DNA from: Rhabditoides inermis
Lineage: Eukaryota; Nematoda; Chromadorea; Rhabditida; Rhabditidae
Length of the DNA: 64,000 nucleotides
NCBI GenBank assembly: GCA_963966185.1
Contig: CAWZYM010000142.1
Location: 17,501 to 81,500, forward strand
Reading direction: 5' to 3'
Positions 9,477-21,833 of this stretch are shown piece by piece. The notes under the pieces are model-generated. The model saw only the letters and a program-made list of their open reading frames with translations, had not been told where the DNA came from and searched no databases. Position numbers and translations under genes: made by a program. How positions within the stretch are numbered: position 1 is the stretch's first letter; every line of letters begins with the position of its first letter.

Positions 9477-11494
9477 GACAAAAACATCGGTCCCCTTGTG
9501 AAGACTGTGATGACCCGTCGCATCCAGTGCACTCGCTGTGTTCGCTTCGCGAACGAGGTGGCCGGAGTGCCCGACTTCGGAACCACTGATCGTGGAAACG
9601 AGATGCAGATCGGAACCTACGTCGGGAAGCACCACCAAGCTGTCTGGAAACGTGATAGACCTGTGCCCCGTCGGAGCCCTCACCAGCAAGTTCTACAGGT
9701 AGGTAGTGTATGATAGAAGAAGGCGAAAGTTTGCGTGTTGCAGTTTCATGGCTCGCCCGTGGGGGACCCGCAAGACAGAGTCGGTTGATGTGATGGACGC
9801 GACTGGATCGAACATCGTGATCACTCACGAGATCAGAGAAGTGCTTCGCGTCATTCTTCGCATGAACGATGTAAGTACACATTATAGCTAGAGCTAGAGC
9901 CGATAGAAAAGTGGAGGAAACTATGTATTTATAGGATGTGAACGAGGAGTGGATCTCTGATCGCACTCGCTTCGCCGTCGACGGACTGAAAAGGCAGCGT
10001 CTCCTCCAGCCCATGATCAAGGCTGCCGATGGAGTGCTCAAGACCGCTTCCTGGGAAGAGGCTCTCTTCACTGTCGCCCAGAAGCTCAAGGAGACTCCCG
10101 CTGGCCAGAAGGCCGCCGTTGTCGAAGGACTTCAGGACACTGGTATGCCATGTGGATGGATTCTTAAAGCATGTTTTGATATTCAGAGTCGATGCTGGCG
10201 CTGAAGGACCTGTACAACCGTTTCAACAGCGAGAACGTGTGCACTGAGGAGGAGTTCCCCGAGGGCAGCTCGGACTTGCGCTCCAACTACATCATGAACG
10301 ACGGACTGGCTGAAGTGGAGCAGGCTGACGCCCTTCTCCTTGTCGGAACCAACCCCCGCCCCGCTACGAGGCAGTTGGAGAAAAGGCTTGTGCGAACACG
10401 ATTGTTGTAGTTATCTGTACTCTGATGTGAAGGTTGGAGTGATCGGAGCTCAGACTGACCTTAGACTTCGCCCAGGTGACACTACCCTTTCTATTCTCAA
10501 ATAGTTTTCATTCAAACAAGCGCTTTTTAGAAGCTTGCTTCGGCTGTAAGCGCCCGATGCGATGATCATTGTTGGAGCTGCTATGCTGAAGGGAGAGAAG
10601 GGAGCGGCTCTGCTGGCCAAACTTCAGCAGCTGTCGGACAAGGTGGCCAAGGGAGAGGGCAAGGTCCTCAACGTCCTCCAGCGCTGGGCCGGACAGGTAA
10701 GTATGAATTTAGCAAGAGAATTCTAAATGAATTCGTTGTTGATGTTGGCAATTATAGGTGGGAGCCCTCGACATCGGATACCAGGCAGGCACTGCTGCTC
10801 TCCGCAAGAAGCCCGTCAAGTTCTTGTACATGCTGGGAGCCGACGAGGGGGTCGTCACCCGTCAGAACCTCGACCCCGGAGCGTTCGTCGTCTACCAGGG
10901 TCATCACGGAGACGCTGGAGTTGCCATGGCTGACGTCGTCCTCCCCGGAGCTGCTTACACCGAGAAGGAGGGTACCTATGTGAACACTGAGGGACGTGCC
11001 CAGAGGGGATTCCCCGCCGTCTGCCCGCCTGGTGAGTTAATTTTAATATTCTCTCTTATCCGTATATGACTCTTGTTCAGGTGAGGCCCGCGACGACTGG
11101 AAGATCATCCGTGCCGTGTCCAAGGTGTCCGGAAAGACTCCCCTATGACGACATCAAACAGCTGCGCTCCAGGATGGCTGAGGTCGCTCCCCACATCGTG
11201 AGGTACGGAGACGTCGAGGTGTCCAACTTCCTCCAGCACCAGCAGGCTGCTTAGCTCGCCCAGGTACGAGAGAAGAGTAGAGGAGAATAGGATATGGTTC
11301 TCATGTTGTTACAGTCGAGTGGAGCTGTTGACCTGGACGTGTCTCCGGCGCAGAAGGAGCTGGCCGATTTCTACATCACCAACTCTGTAGCCCGCGCTTC
11401 CCCCACCCCCACCATGGCCGAGTCTGTGCAGGCGTGCATTAAGAGCAAGGAGAACGAGTACATGGAGAAGCCGAGTGGATACGCCCATGCCTAA
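9477..11494 (+). pseudogene. NDUFS1: NDUFS1 (complex I 75-kDa subunit) pseudogene, 5'-truncated and unprocessed
   Basis: NDUFS1 is the iron-sulfur subunit of mitochondrial complex I that carries electrons from the flavin site. Eight exon-like blocks with canonical introns align with it from roughly residue 160 to the end: 9477-9698, 9744-9870, 9935-10142, 10187-10475, 10531-10696, 10758-11031, 11081-11263 and 11315-11494. The N-terminal ferredoxin-like part is absent. Lesions: a 1-nt frameshift near 9640, a scrambled stretch near 10370-10420, a 1-nt frameshift near 11143, and TAG at 11252-11254 where the frame otherwise continues into ELAQ. The [4Fe-4S] motif reads RIQCTRC, so its first cysteine (C-x2-C-x2-C in the family) is lost. 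Introns are retained, so this is a DNA-level copy and not a retrocopy. Sequencing errors could explain the indels but not easily the missing 5' half. Confidence 0.9.
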
Positions 11495-11654
11495 ACCCTC
11501 CTCTTCCCTCACCGGTACACTCTAAATGCTATAGACAGAGCAACATTTCCATAGTTATATGTGCGCGCACACGTGTTGTAGATTGTCATAGATTTAATGT
11601 ATATGATACTATAAATATCTAAACATATTGTTGGTTTTGATAATGTGTTCCCAT
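11495..11654. other. NDUFS1 3' flank
   Basis: AT-rich sequence after the stop. I see no canonical AATAAA. It ends where the satellite begins. Confidence 0.4.
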
Positions 11655-12131
11655 GGAGAATTAGCGAGTGTGAGAAAGACAGACAGACAGCATACGCAGA
11701 TCACACTTTTTCCCTTTTTCCTCTACTCGAACAACAGTGACATTGCCACTCCTTCTCTAATATCATCTTACTATATAGCGAGTGTGAGAAAGACAGACAG
11801 ACAGAATACGCAAGCCACACTTTATCCCTTCTTCCTCTACTCGAACAACGGTGACATGACCACTCCTTCTCTCCTCTCATCTTACTATATAGCGAGTGTG
11901 ATAAAGACAGACAGACAGACAGACAGAATACGCAAACCACACTTTATCCCTTCTTCCTCTACTCGAACAACAGTGACACTGCCACTCTTTCTTTTCTCTC
12001 ATCTTACTATATCGCGAGTGTGAGACAGCCAGACAGACAAACAGAATACGCAAGCCACACTTTATCCCTTCTTCCTCTACTCGAACAACGGTGACATGAC
12101 CACTCCTTCTCTCCTCTCATCTTACTATATT
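11655..12131. repeat. GACA-cored satellite, array 3
   Basis: Four units between the NDUFS1 remnant and the LINE fragment. The first unit is more diverged (CATACGCAGATCACAC) than the rest. Confidence 0.93.
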
Positions 12132-13910
12132 TTCCCTCGCGTGTCTAACCAGAGGTCAGCTGCCTATTTCGCCCCTCTCGCGCGCCCGCTGCAGTATTGA
12201 TCGCCTTCTTGGTCAACCTGCAGCTGCACGCCAACTTGGCCCAGTGGATACGTTTTGAAACTGGGCCCGTACAGTGAGTCGGGTTAGCTGCTCCTCTCTT
12301 ATCAATCCGCGCTTCCCTTCTCGCTTTCTCTCTCTTTTGGGTGGTTTTTGAATGGAGTAAAAGCCACCCAAACCAGGTACTGACATGGACTCTTCCCAGT
12401 TTGAATTCCTGTCTCGTCTGCTCCAGCAGCAGAACACTCTCATCGAGCAGCACGGCAAGCTGATCGCCAACCAAGGCAGGCAGCTCGAGGCCATCCAGGA
12501 GACTGTGTCGCAAAACACCGCGGCGTTCACTCGCCTCTTGGCCGGAATGGACTTTGCCCCCGATCGCCCCACTTTCCCACGCTCACCTATTCGTCGGTCG
12601 CTCGCGTGGTGCTCTCGGACTCTGCCCGCGCCGTGTTTCTCGACAAGGCGAAACGCGCTGTGATCGTTGGGAGGGAGGAGAAGAAGACCGACGAGGAGAC
12701 GGCCAAGGACGACTACCTTTTCATCGGAGAGCTTGTCCGTGCCACTGAAGACGATGAGCTGATACAGATGTACGGCCAGAAGAAGATCTCGTACCACCGT
12801 CACCCCGCTGTCCGCCCTCCCAAGGGAAACCGGATCATCAAGATCCAATTGCAGACGAACCAGCTCAGGGATCGCCTTCTGTCTGGGATCTACTCGCACA
12901 GGTGGACTGAACTGGAAAACGTTCAGTTCCGCTATGCTCGCCGCGACTTCACCAACGAGGAGTTCACCGAGGATCGCGCTCTTCGTGCGCAGGCCAAGCC
13001 AAGAGCCTTAACGAGGCTGCCGGCAAGGTCGCCTTCGTTGTCCGTGACTGCCGCCTCGTCAAGCTGCGTGTGCCCCGCGAGTTCAAGGATCACTCGCCCT
13101 CGACTGCAGCCGCGCCCCTTCCGCCCGTTGTCTCCGAGTTCGTGCCGCCGGTCGCCCCGGCCCCCAGGAGCAGCCGCGCCACCACCGCCACCACCGCTTC
13201 TGCGCGCTCGCAGTTTCGCGCGTCCCGCTCTCGCGCTGCTTCCTCCTCCGCGCGCTCTGTCTCTTCTACTCGCGGGTCTAAGAGGGTTGCTGACCAGTCT
13301 GCCAGAGGCAATTTCCAGGAGCCGAAGCGTGTCGCCGAGGACTCGCAGCTAGCCGCCGCCGCGTCTTCTGCCGAGCCCGCTGTCGTGCCGATGGACGAGT
13401 CGGCTGTCTCCTAGGGAGCTCGTCAGGCCCCAGCTCATCTCCCTCTCTATGCGCAGGTGGCTTCCCCTCCCACTTTTGTAGATACTGTAGATTGTGATAC
13501 TATAGGATGTGACCTCGTTGACTCTGTTAGCTCTGTTAAAATTCCGACTTCGAGGGTTCTGCTTATTAACGTGCGCTCAGTTAGAAACAAGCTGTATGAA
13601 CTCGAACTTCTTTTGAACACAGAAAGCCCATGATTGTTATATTGACTGAAACGTGGCTCAGCCCACACGAATTGCGTCACTCTCATTGGGTGGTCGCTAT
13701 ACTATGTTGCGTTCCGATAGGCTCACTCATGCAGGTGGTGTAATGGCGTTGTATCAATCAAACATCTCTATCAAGCTGATTAGATCAATCTCAATCAATA
13801 ATCTCTCCGAAATTCTCTCTTTCGACGTTTTCCCTTCCAATCATTTGCGCATAGACAGACCAATACGTTTCATTGCTTTCTACCGTACTCCCGGTTCCAC
13901 CCCCGAAATA
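12132..13910 (+). mobile_element. LINE fragment: frameshifted ORF1 and start of ORF2
   Basis: After a pyrimidine-rich leader, ORF1 starts at 12385 with a glutamine-rich coiled-coil segment. A frameshift near 12570 moves it to the frame open at 12606-13010, and another near 13000 to the frame ending at 13414. The middle has the basic, nucleic-acid-binding character of LINE ORF1 proteins (KRAVIVG, NRIIKIQLQ, FRYARRDFT), and the tail is Pro/Ser/Arg-rich. ORF2 follows near 13557 with an endonuclease start (LLINVRSVRNKL, ILTETWLS), broken by frameshifts near 13631 and 13670, and reaches RFIAFYRTPGS before homology ends at about 13906. Dead copy, distantly related to the LINE at 60630. Confidence 0.8.
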
Positions 13911-14262
13911 AAACGAACAGGGTTCCAGCGGAGCGACAAGCGGAATATTAGAATCAATAATGGCATTCATGATTTCGTAAAACTTAGATGCAGCTTGCTC
14001 TACCGTCTTACCAATAAAAACTTGTGTCCATCGAATAGAATCAATAGCATTATTGATAACATCCCAATTAGCTTTTTTGAAATTTCTCATGAATTGAGGT
14101 TTTTGGTGTTCGGGAGTGTCTTCGATGCGCAATACGAATTCAACGGGTAGGTGATCGCATGTGCTGAAACGATCACACACGCGCGTACTAGTTACAAGAG
14201 AAAGGTTGTCGACAAGGATTATATCAAGAGTGTTAGATTTTATGCCAGTTCGTTTGACCATA
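13906..14262 (-). mobile_element. Inverted LINE ORF2 fragment (endonuclease C-terminal part)
   Basis: Reading from 14262 downward the minus strand is open and encodes the later part of an APE-type endonuclease and its linker (TLDIILVDN, CDHLPVEFVLR, KANWDVINNAID). It joins the plus-strand fragment head-on near 13906-13915. Together they look like two halves of one ORF2 with the second half flipped, with a few dozen codons missing between. Confidence 0.7.
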
Positions 14263-14274
14263 GTGGGCTTATTT

Positions 14275-14713
14275 AAGCCTTCTTTCTCTACTCGAACAAC
14301 AGTGACATTACCACTCCTTCTCTCATCTCATCTTACCATATAGCGAGTGTGAGAAAGACAGACAGACAGACAGACAGACAGAAAACGCCAACCACACTTT
14401 AAGCCTTTTTCCTCTACTCGAACAACAGTGACATTGCCACTCCTTCTCTCCTCTCATCTTACTATATAGCGAGTGTGATAAAGACAGACAGACAGAATAC
14501 GCAAACCACACTTTAAGCCTTCTTCCTCTACTCGAACAACAGTGACATTGCCACTCCTTCTCTCCTCTCATCTTACTATATAGCGAGTGTGATAAAGACA
14601 GACAGACAGACAGACAGAATACGCAAACCACACAGCCTTCTTCCTCTACTCGAACAACAGTGAAATTGCCACTCCTTCTCTCCTCTCATCTTACTATATC
14701 GCGAGTGTGAGAA

Positions 14714-14744
<31 letters not shown>

Positions 14745-16825
14745 AGACGCCAACCACACTTTAAGCCTTCTTCCTCTACTCGAACAACAGTGACATTGCC
14801 ACTCCTTCTCTCCTCTCATCTTACTATATAGCGAGTGTGATAAAGACAGACAGACAGACAGACAGAAAACGCCAACCACACTTTAAGCCTTCTTCCTCTA
14901 CTCGAACAACAGTGACATTGCCACTCCTTCTCTCCTCTCATCTTACTATATGGCGAGTGTGAGAAAGACAGACAGACAGAATACGCAAACCACACTTTAT
15001 TCCTTCTTCCTCTACTCGAACAACAGTGACATTGCCACTCTTTCTTTTCTCTCATCTTACTATATCGCGAGTGTGATGAAGACAGACAGACAGACAGACA
15101 GAAAACGCCAACCACACTTTAAGCCTTTTTCCTCTACTCGAACAACAGTGACATTGCCACTCCTTCTCTCCTCTCATCTTACTATATAGCGAGTGTGATA
15201 AAGACAGACAGACAGACAGACAGAAAACGCCAACCACACTTTAAGCCTTCTTCCTCTACTCGAACAACAGTGACATTGCCACTCCTTTTCTCCTCTCATC
15301 TTACTATATAGCGAGTGTGATAAAGACAGACAGACAGACAGACAGAATACGCAAACCACACTTTAAGCCTTCTTCCTCTACTCGAGCAACTGTGACATTG
15401 CCACTCCTTCTCTCCTCTCATCTTACTATATAGCGAGTGTGATAAAGACAGACAGACAGACAGACAGAATACGCAAACCACACTTTAAGCCTTCTTCCTC
15501 TACTCGAACAACAGTGACATTGCCACTCCTTCTCTCCTCTCGACTTACTATATCGCGAGTGTGAGAAAGACAGACAGACAGACAGAATTTGCAAACCACA
15601 CTTTATCCCTTCTTCCTCTACTCGAACAACAGTGACATTGCCACTCCTTCTCTCCTCTCATCTTACTATATGGCGAGTGTGAGAAAGACAGACAGACAGA
15701 CAGACAGAATACGCAAACCACACTTTATTCCTTTTTCCTCTACTCGAACAACAGTGACATTGCCACTCTTTCTTTTCTCTCATCTTACTATATCGCGAGT
15801 GTGAGACAGCCAGACAGACAGACAGAATACGCAAACCACACTTTATGCTTTCTTCCTCTACTCGAACAACATTGACATTGCCACTCCTTCTCTCCTTTCA
15901 TCTTACTATATAGCGAGTGTGAGAAAGACAGACAGACAGACAGAATACGCAAACCACACTTTATGCCTTCTTCCTCTACTCGAACAACAGTGACATTGCC
16001 ACTCCTTCTCTCATCTTACTATATAGCGAGTGTGAGAAAGACAGACAGACAGACAGAATACGCAAACCACACTTTATTCCTTCTTCCTCTACTCGAACAA
16101 CAGTGACATTGCCACTCTTTCTTTTCTCTCATCTTACTATATCGCGAGTGTGAGACAGCCAGACAGACAGACAGAATACGCAAACCACATTTTATGCTTT
16201 CTTCCTCTACTCGAACAACAGTGACATTGCCACTCCTTCTTTTCTCGTGTGAGACAGCCAGACAGACAGAATACGCAAACCACACTTTATGCCTTCTTCC
16301 TCTACTCGAAAAACAGTGACATTGCCACTCCTTCTCTCCTTTCATCTTACTATATAGCGAGTGTGAGAAAGACAGACAGACAGACAGAATACGCAAACCA
16401 CACTTTATGCCTTCTTCCTCCACTCGAAGAACAGTGACATTGCCACTCCTTCTCTCCTTTCATCTTACTATATAGCGAGTGTGAGAAAGACAGACAGACA
16501 GACAGAATACGCAAGCCACACTTTATCCCTTCTTCCTCTACTCGAACAACGGTGACATTGCCACTCCTTCTCTCCTCTCATCTTACTATATAGCGAGTGT
16601 GAGAAAGACAGACAGACAGACAGAATACGAAAGCCACACTTTATCCCTCCTTCCTCTACTCGAACAACGGTGACATTGCCACGCCTTCTCTCCTCTCATC
16701 TTACTATATAGCGAGTGTGAGAAAGACAGACAGACAGTGAGACAGCCAGACAGACAGAATACGCAAACCCCACTTTATCCCTTCTTTCTGCCCTCATACA
16801 GCAGTGTCATTCGAACAACACACTT
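14275..16825. repeat. GACA-cored satellite, array 4 (longest)
   Basis: About 20 tandem units, the longest array here. GACA counts range from two to seven, and sub-variants (GAGACAGCC in place of GAGAAAGAC; TTTCTTTTCTCTC in place of CTTCTCTCCTCTC) recur in blocks, suggesting expansion by multi-unit duplication. Its right end is shared with the left end of the window as part of the segmental duplication. Confidence 0.97.
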
Positions 16826-16975
16826 GACTATATAACTAATATCTCTACGTGTGTGTGCGGGCTGAATGGGGACTGAACGCATGGGCTGTACGGAGGAAGG
16901 GGCGGATCCATTGGAGGCGGGGTCAGCTTATTGCTATCGCTACGTGTGTGTGCGGGGTTTTAGACCTTACAAGAA

Positions 16976-17049
16976 GAGCTCGGGAGGAATCGAACCTCCA
17001 TCGAAAGCCTCAATCAGAGGCTAACTAAGCAAACCAGCACAAGCCCGAG
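16976..17049 (-). repeat. tRNA-derived SINE head, copy 3
   Basis: Duplicate of copy 1 inside segmental copy B, with the same GGGCTTG acceptor strand. Confidence 0.75.
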
Positions 17050-18555
17050 AAATGGGCAAAAACCCGCACACACAATAATCACGAGAGAGAGGTATGAGGA
17101 GGGGAGAGTGGTTAGATAATCCTATACACGCTACCAACATCCCTACATCGCTGCAAATAGTCAAGCCCTCTATACACTCATCTCATAAACAACCATGAAT
17201 TCGCAGCGGCACGATAGGGAAGATCCGCAATCTCTTCGGAGACCCGTCGCCGTGCCCTCGTCCACGTCAAGAAGAAAAAAGACTGTCGAAGAAAGAAGAT
17301 TTCAACAACTTCTTACCCTATCCCCTTTTTTAGAACCTTCTAACTTTCCAATTCCAACAACTATTATGTTCCTTTTATGTAGTAACCCAACACATTCCCC
17401 TCCCCTCCCTGCCGTTATCTAAGTCGGCCGGCGTCTCGACTAAATAGGAGGCGGACGTTGCCTGATGCACAGCGTGGCACCGAGGTCGCGTTCTGCCCCC
17501 GGTGCCATCTCCTCCCCATCCATCAACTCTTTGCCCCGCCCACTATTGTATCGTATTTAAGTTTTAAGCCCATCAAGCCTTGATGCATGGCCATTCCTCG
17601 CGGATGAACCTCTTGAGTGTTCTCGGGGTATTCGCAGATGTGGGGGATTGGACCGTATACAGACAAGGCCAGTCATGTATGCGACGATCTCCTCAAAAAA
17701 CATAACAACTTCTGCGCATCAGTCACTGGCCACTTCCGCAACGCACTCAATAAGAGGATAGAGAACGTGCAACGCAGAACACTTCCTCCCTCATCGCTTG
17801 CACTTCAACATACTAGGTTCTTGCTTTGTGTAGTTTATAATGTGCAGTACAAGGCGCACTCTGTCAACCAACTGTCCAGCCAATTTATCAGAACTGCGTG
17901 TGCGTGTGTTCACTTCCCGGAATTCGCTCTTACTCGTGTGCGAGAAAATCCGCAACGCGTCACTCACACTTCCGGTCTGGCCTGTTTGAAACACACTTCT
18001 CACCTTAGTTACACCGCACATCGTTCTTAAACTGCATTATTAATCTATACAAACAAGCATATTATCCGAGCTTCACGTGAATCGATCGATAATCAATCGA
18101 TAAAAATTTCCAATAATTCAAAACTCACATCATCCTATCGATAATTCAGTCGATAATCAATTGTAGGAAATCGTCGGTCGTTTGTAGATAGTTCTGATAA
18201 TGTAGTTAGCCGCTTTCCTCTTCAATGGAACGAGTGGTAGAAGCTGAAAAGAAGAAATTGAGCAGATTGTAGCAAATTGTATGTCTCCCGTCTAGCTGTA
18301 TCAACGAAGTCAGGGTTTTCCAGCAAAATCCCATATAAGTTAGCCTTCTCTTCGACGTATCACAACGGTCGGCCGCCCGTGCAACTCAAGAAGAGAGCCA
18401 CTTCAGTGTAAACACCGGACAATCCTGATCAAGGTCGGCTCGACAGTGCCGAAACACCGGTGCCATCGCTATGATACTAGTGTCTACACTGTGCCATCCC
18501 GACCATTCTTTGCCGGTAGTCCCGGAACACTTAGCAATCTGATCGTAGGGATTTT

Positions 18556-18626
18556 AAGTATACACTCAGTTCCCGATCAAGGTTGACTCACTGTGCCGAA
18601 ACACTGGTGCCATCGCAGTAATCAGG
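18556..18626. repeat. 96-bp minisatellite unit split by the Helitron
   Basis: The first 71 bp of one unit, ending ...AATCAGG. The rest of the same unit resumes at 21041 on the other side of the insertion. Confidence 0.95.
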
Positions 18627-20022
18627 TCCCCCTTTCATACTAAATTTTACTATGGCGTCTGTCTGTCTGTCTTTCCGGATCGATATCTCTCTTCAAAACC
18701 AATCCTACTTGTTGAATTTTTCAAAAAAGTTTTCTCTTATACTAATATCGCAAAATTCCAAATATCTCGTCAATAGCGATCTCCTAATCATAGTTATCAC
18801 CTAATCTCTTAACTATGGAGAAAAATTTCAAAATACTTCAATTGGAACCAAATTTGGAGAGTAAGTGAATCGACCTAGAAAAAGTCGATAGCCGCGATAC
18901 CAGCTGCCTGTGACCTCATCTTCATGCCCAAATAGGCGAATGTACCCAAAATGCACCCAAAATTCATGAACTTCGATTTCTATAAAAATTGAATAAAAGA
19001 AAGATTACGTATAATAGATTATAAAAATTGGTTTCCTTTTTTGAAAAGTCACCAAATATGGCGAATATGATCGACTTTTCGTACAGACGAGATAGAGGGT
19101 CCAATTTGTAAACTTAAGCTTTTATGGGCAAAAAAGCCCTTCTGTCAAAGTTTCAGATCGATCGGACTTTGTCTTCATACAGTATTAGACATTTTCTGAG
19201 CGCGCGTTACTTGCTGGGGTCGCGCCCACCGGATTGCTCGCTACCAGCCGCCAGGTCAACCGATCGATATCGAATAGTTGGCATTCGCATACACTGACCC
19301 ATATCCACTTAGTTGTGTCTTTTTTGATAAGAATATGTCTAAATATAACAATTATGGATTGAGTCAGTTGAAAAAAAAGACAAAATTTGTAGCTTCAACT
19401 AATAATTTCGACGAAACGACGAGTTTGAGGTTCTAAAAGACAAGGAAAGTGTTTCAGACAAGTTCAGTCAATATATTATGTTTTGTGAAGATCAATCCAA
19501 TTTCAAACTCTATCAAGTTAATTCAGACATGCGCACAACGAGTTAGGGCGCGCCAGCCGGCTGATTTTCTTTCAGCTGTGTCATCTCGAAGTCATTGTAG
19601 ACGTGATATAGAAATATTGATTGTTTTCTTTTTGTTAGGTGAAACTACATAGGTTTTGAGTTCATTACTTGAACAAATTGAGCCTGAAATTCCGCTTATT
19701 GATGCAGTACAGTGACGAGTGGAAGTGAGGTGAGGTGAGAATCGATTTCACCTTACATGTCATTTGGCAAGCACAGGCGGTCGAATTATATTTTTTAGAA
19801 CGTGAGAGAGTAGACAGCAGGGAGAGTAGACAGTAGACAGAAGAGAGTAGTAGTAAAAAAGTTGTTTTCACATAACTGTCTCTCGAAAGTGGCAGTGACT
19901 GCTGCAGACGTGAGAGTAGAAGAGTAGATAAAAGGTGTCATAGTACTGTCTCTAGAAAATTGTTGTCACCGATGCGGTGACGTGAGAACAGACAAGAGAG
20001 TGAGAGAGAGAAAAAGAGTAGG

Positions 20023-20062
<40 letters not shown>

Positions 20063-20293
20063 AGAGAGAAGAGAGAGAGAGAGATAGAAGAGAGAGAGAG
20101 AGAGAGAGAGAGAGAAGGAGAGAGGAGGGTGAGTAGACATAACTGTCTATTGAAAGTGGCAGTGATTGCTGCAGACGTGAGAGTAGAAGAGTAGATAAAA
20201 TGTGCCATAGTACTGTCTCTAGACAATTGTTTTCACCGATGCAGAGACGTGAGAAAAGACAAGAGAGTGAGAGAGAGAGAGAAAAAGAGTAGG

Positions 20294-20345
<52 letters not shown>

Positions 20346-20364
20346 AGAGAGAAGAGAGAGAGAT

Positions 20365-20399
<35 letters not shown>

Positions 20400-20797
20400 A
20401 GAGAGGAGGGTGAGTAGACATAACTGTCTATTGAAAGTGGCAGTGATTGCTGCAGACGTGAGAGTAGAAGAGTAGATAAAATGTGCCATAGTACTGTCTC
20501 TAGACAGTTGTTGTCACCGATGCAGAGACGTGAGAAAAGACAAGAGAGTGAGAGAGAGAGAAAAAGAGTAGGAAGAGAAAGAGAGAGAGAGAGAGAAGAT
20601 AGAAGAGAGGAAGGAGAGGAGATATAACTGTCTCTCCATAGTCGCAGTGACTGTTGCAGACGTGAGAGTAGAAGAGTAGACAGAAGGTCCCATAGTACTG
20701 TCTCTAGAATTTTGTTGTCACTGCTGCGGATGTGAGAATAGAGATAAAAGATAGTGAAAAAGAGAGAGACGGAGGTGGAGAGGGGAAGGAGGGTAGA

Positions 20798-20844
<47 letters not shown>

Positions 20845-21040
20845 AGAGGTAGAGGAGAGATATGGAGGAAAAGGAAGTAATGAGTTGAAAATAGAGAAAA
20901 CTAGAAAGAAAACAGAAGAAAAAAGTAGGTGAGAGATAGTTGAAACAGACAGAACTTGAAAGAAAAACATGTTTTTTTTGTCTATTTTTGTATCTTCTAT
21001 GCCTAGTGCGGAGGCGCGCGACAGCGCGCCGGAGCGCTAG
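18627..21040 (+). mobile_element. Non-autonomous Helitron
   Basis: A 2,414-bp insertion in the minisatellite. If the element begins TCCCCCTTTCATACTAAA and ends GGAGCGCTAG, its removal restores the minisatellite unit exactly (AATCAGG + TCCATCAAC). Helitrons have 5' TC, 3' CTRR, a hairpin just before the 3' end and a T after the insertion point. Here the end is CTAG followed by T, and a 7-bp perfect stem GGCGCGC-GACA-GCGCGCC lies 10 nt before the end, inside a wider CTAGTGC/GCGCTAG pairing. It encodes no Rep/helicase. An alternative reading is a 4-bp GTCC target duplication; the two cannot be separated because GTCC is shared. Confidence 0.8.
19870..20640. repeat. Tandem repeat inside the Helitron
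   Basis: About three to four units of roughly 200-280 bp. Each holds ACATAACTGTCT, GTGGCAGTGA, TGCTGCAGACGTGAGAGTAG and a long GA-rich run of variable length. The GA runs produce artefact frames on both strands. A separate GA-rich stretch follows to about 20930. Confidence 0.85.
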
Positions 21041-21833
21041 TCCATCAACATGTATACAAGTGGCTAAGTATACACTCAGTTCCCGATCAAGGTTGACTCA
21101 CTGTGCCGAAACACTGGTGCCATCGCAGTAATCAGGTCCATCAACATGTATACAAGTGGCTAAGTATACACTCAGTTCCCGATCAAGGTTGACTCACTGT
21201 GCCGAAACACTGGTGCCATCGCAGTAATCAGGTCCATCAACATGTATACAAGTGGCTAAGTATACACTCAGTTCCCGATCAAGGTTGACTCACTGTGCCG
21301 AAACACTGGTGCCATCGCAGTAATCAGGTCCATCAACATGTATACAAGTGGCTAAGTATACACTCAGTTCCCGATCAAGGTTGACTCACTGTGCCGAAAC
21401 ACTGGTGCCATCGCAGTAATCAGGTCCATCAACATGTATACAAGTGGCTAAGTATACACTCAGTTCCCGATCAAGGTTGACTCACTGTGCCGAAACACTG
21501 GTGCCATCGCAGTAATCAGGTCCATCAACATGTATACAAGTGGCTAAGTATACACTCAGTTCCCGATCAAGGTTGACTCACTGTGCCGAAACACTGGTGC
21601 CATCGCAGTAATCAGGTCCATCAACATGTATACAAGTGGCTAAGTATACACTCAGTTCCCGATCAAGGTTGACTCACTGTGCCGAAACACTGGTGCCATC
21701 GCAGTAATCAGGTCCATCAACATGTATACAAGTGGCTAAGTATACACTCAGTTCCCGATCAAGGTTGACTCACTGTGCCGAAACACTGGTGCCATCGCAG
21801 TAATCAGGTCCATCAACATGTATACAAGTGCCT
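21041..21833. repeat. 96-bp minisatellite, copy B (eight further units)
   Basis: The remainder of the split unit, then eight units starting at 21066 and every 96 bp to 21738. A diverged end unit begins at 21834, as in copy A. Confidence 0.97.

Noticed and set aside
9463..10089. 208-codon minus-strand frame opposite the NDUFS1 remnant
   Set aside because: The plus strand matches NDUFS1 exon by exon; the minus frame is a shadow.
12213..12899. 228-codon minus-strand frame opposite LINE ORF1
   Set aside because: Shadow of the ORF1 coding sequence; no motif.
14275..16825. Cysteine- and lysine-rich frames (MRGEKEWQCHCCSSRG-like) across the satellite arrays
   Set aside because: They follow the satellite period and appear on both strands; no gene structure.
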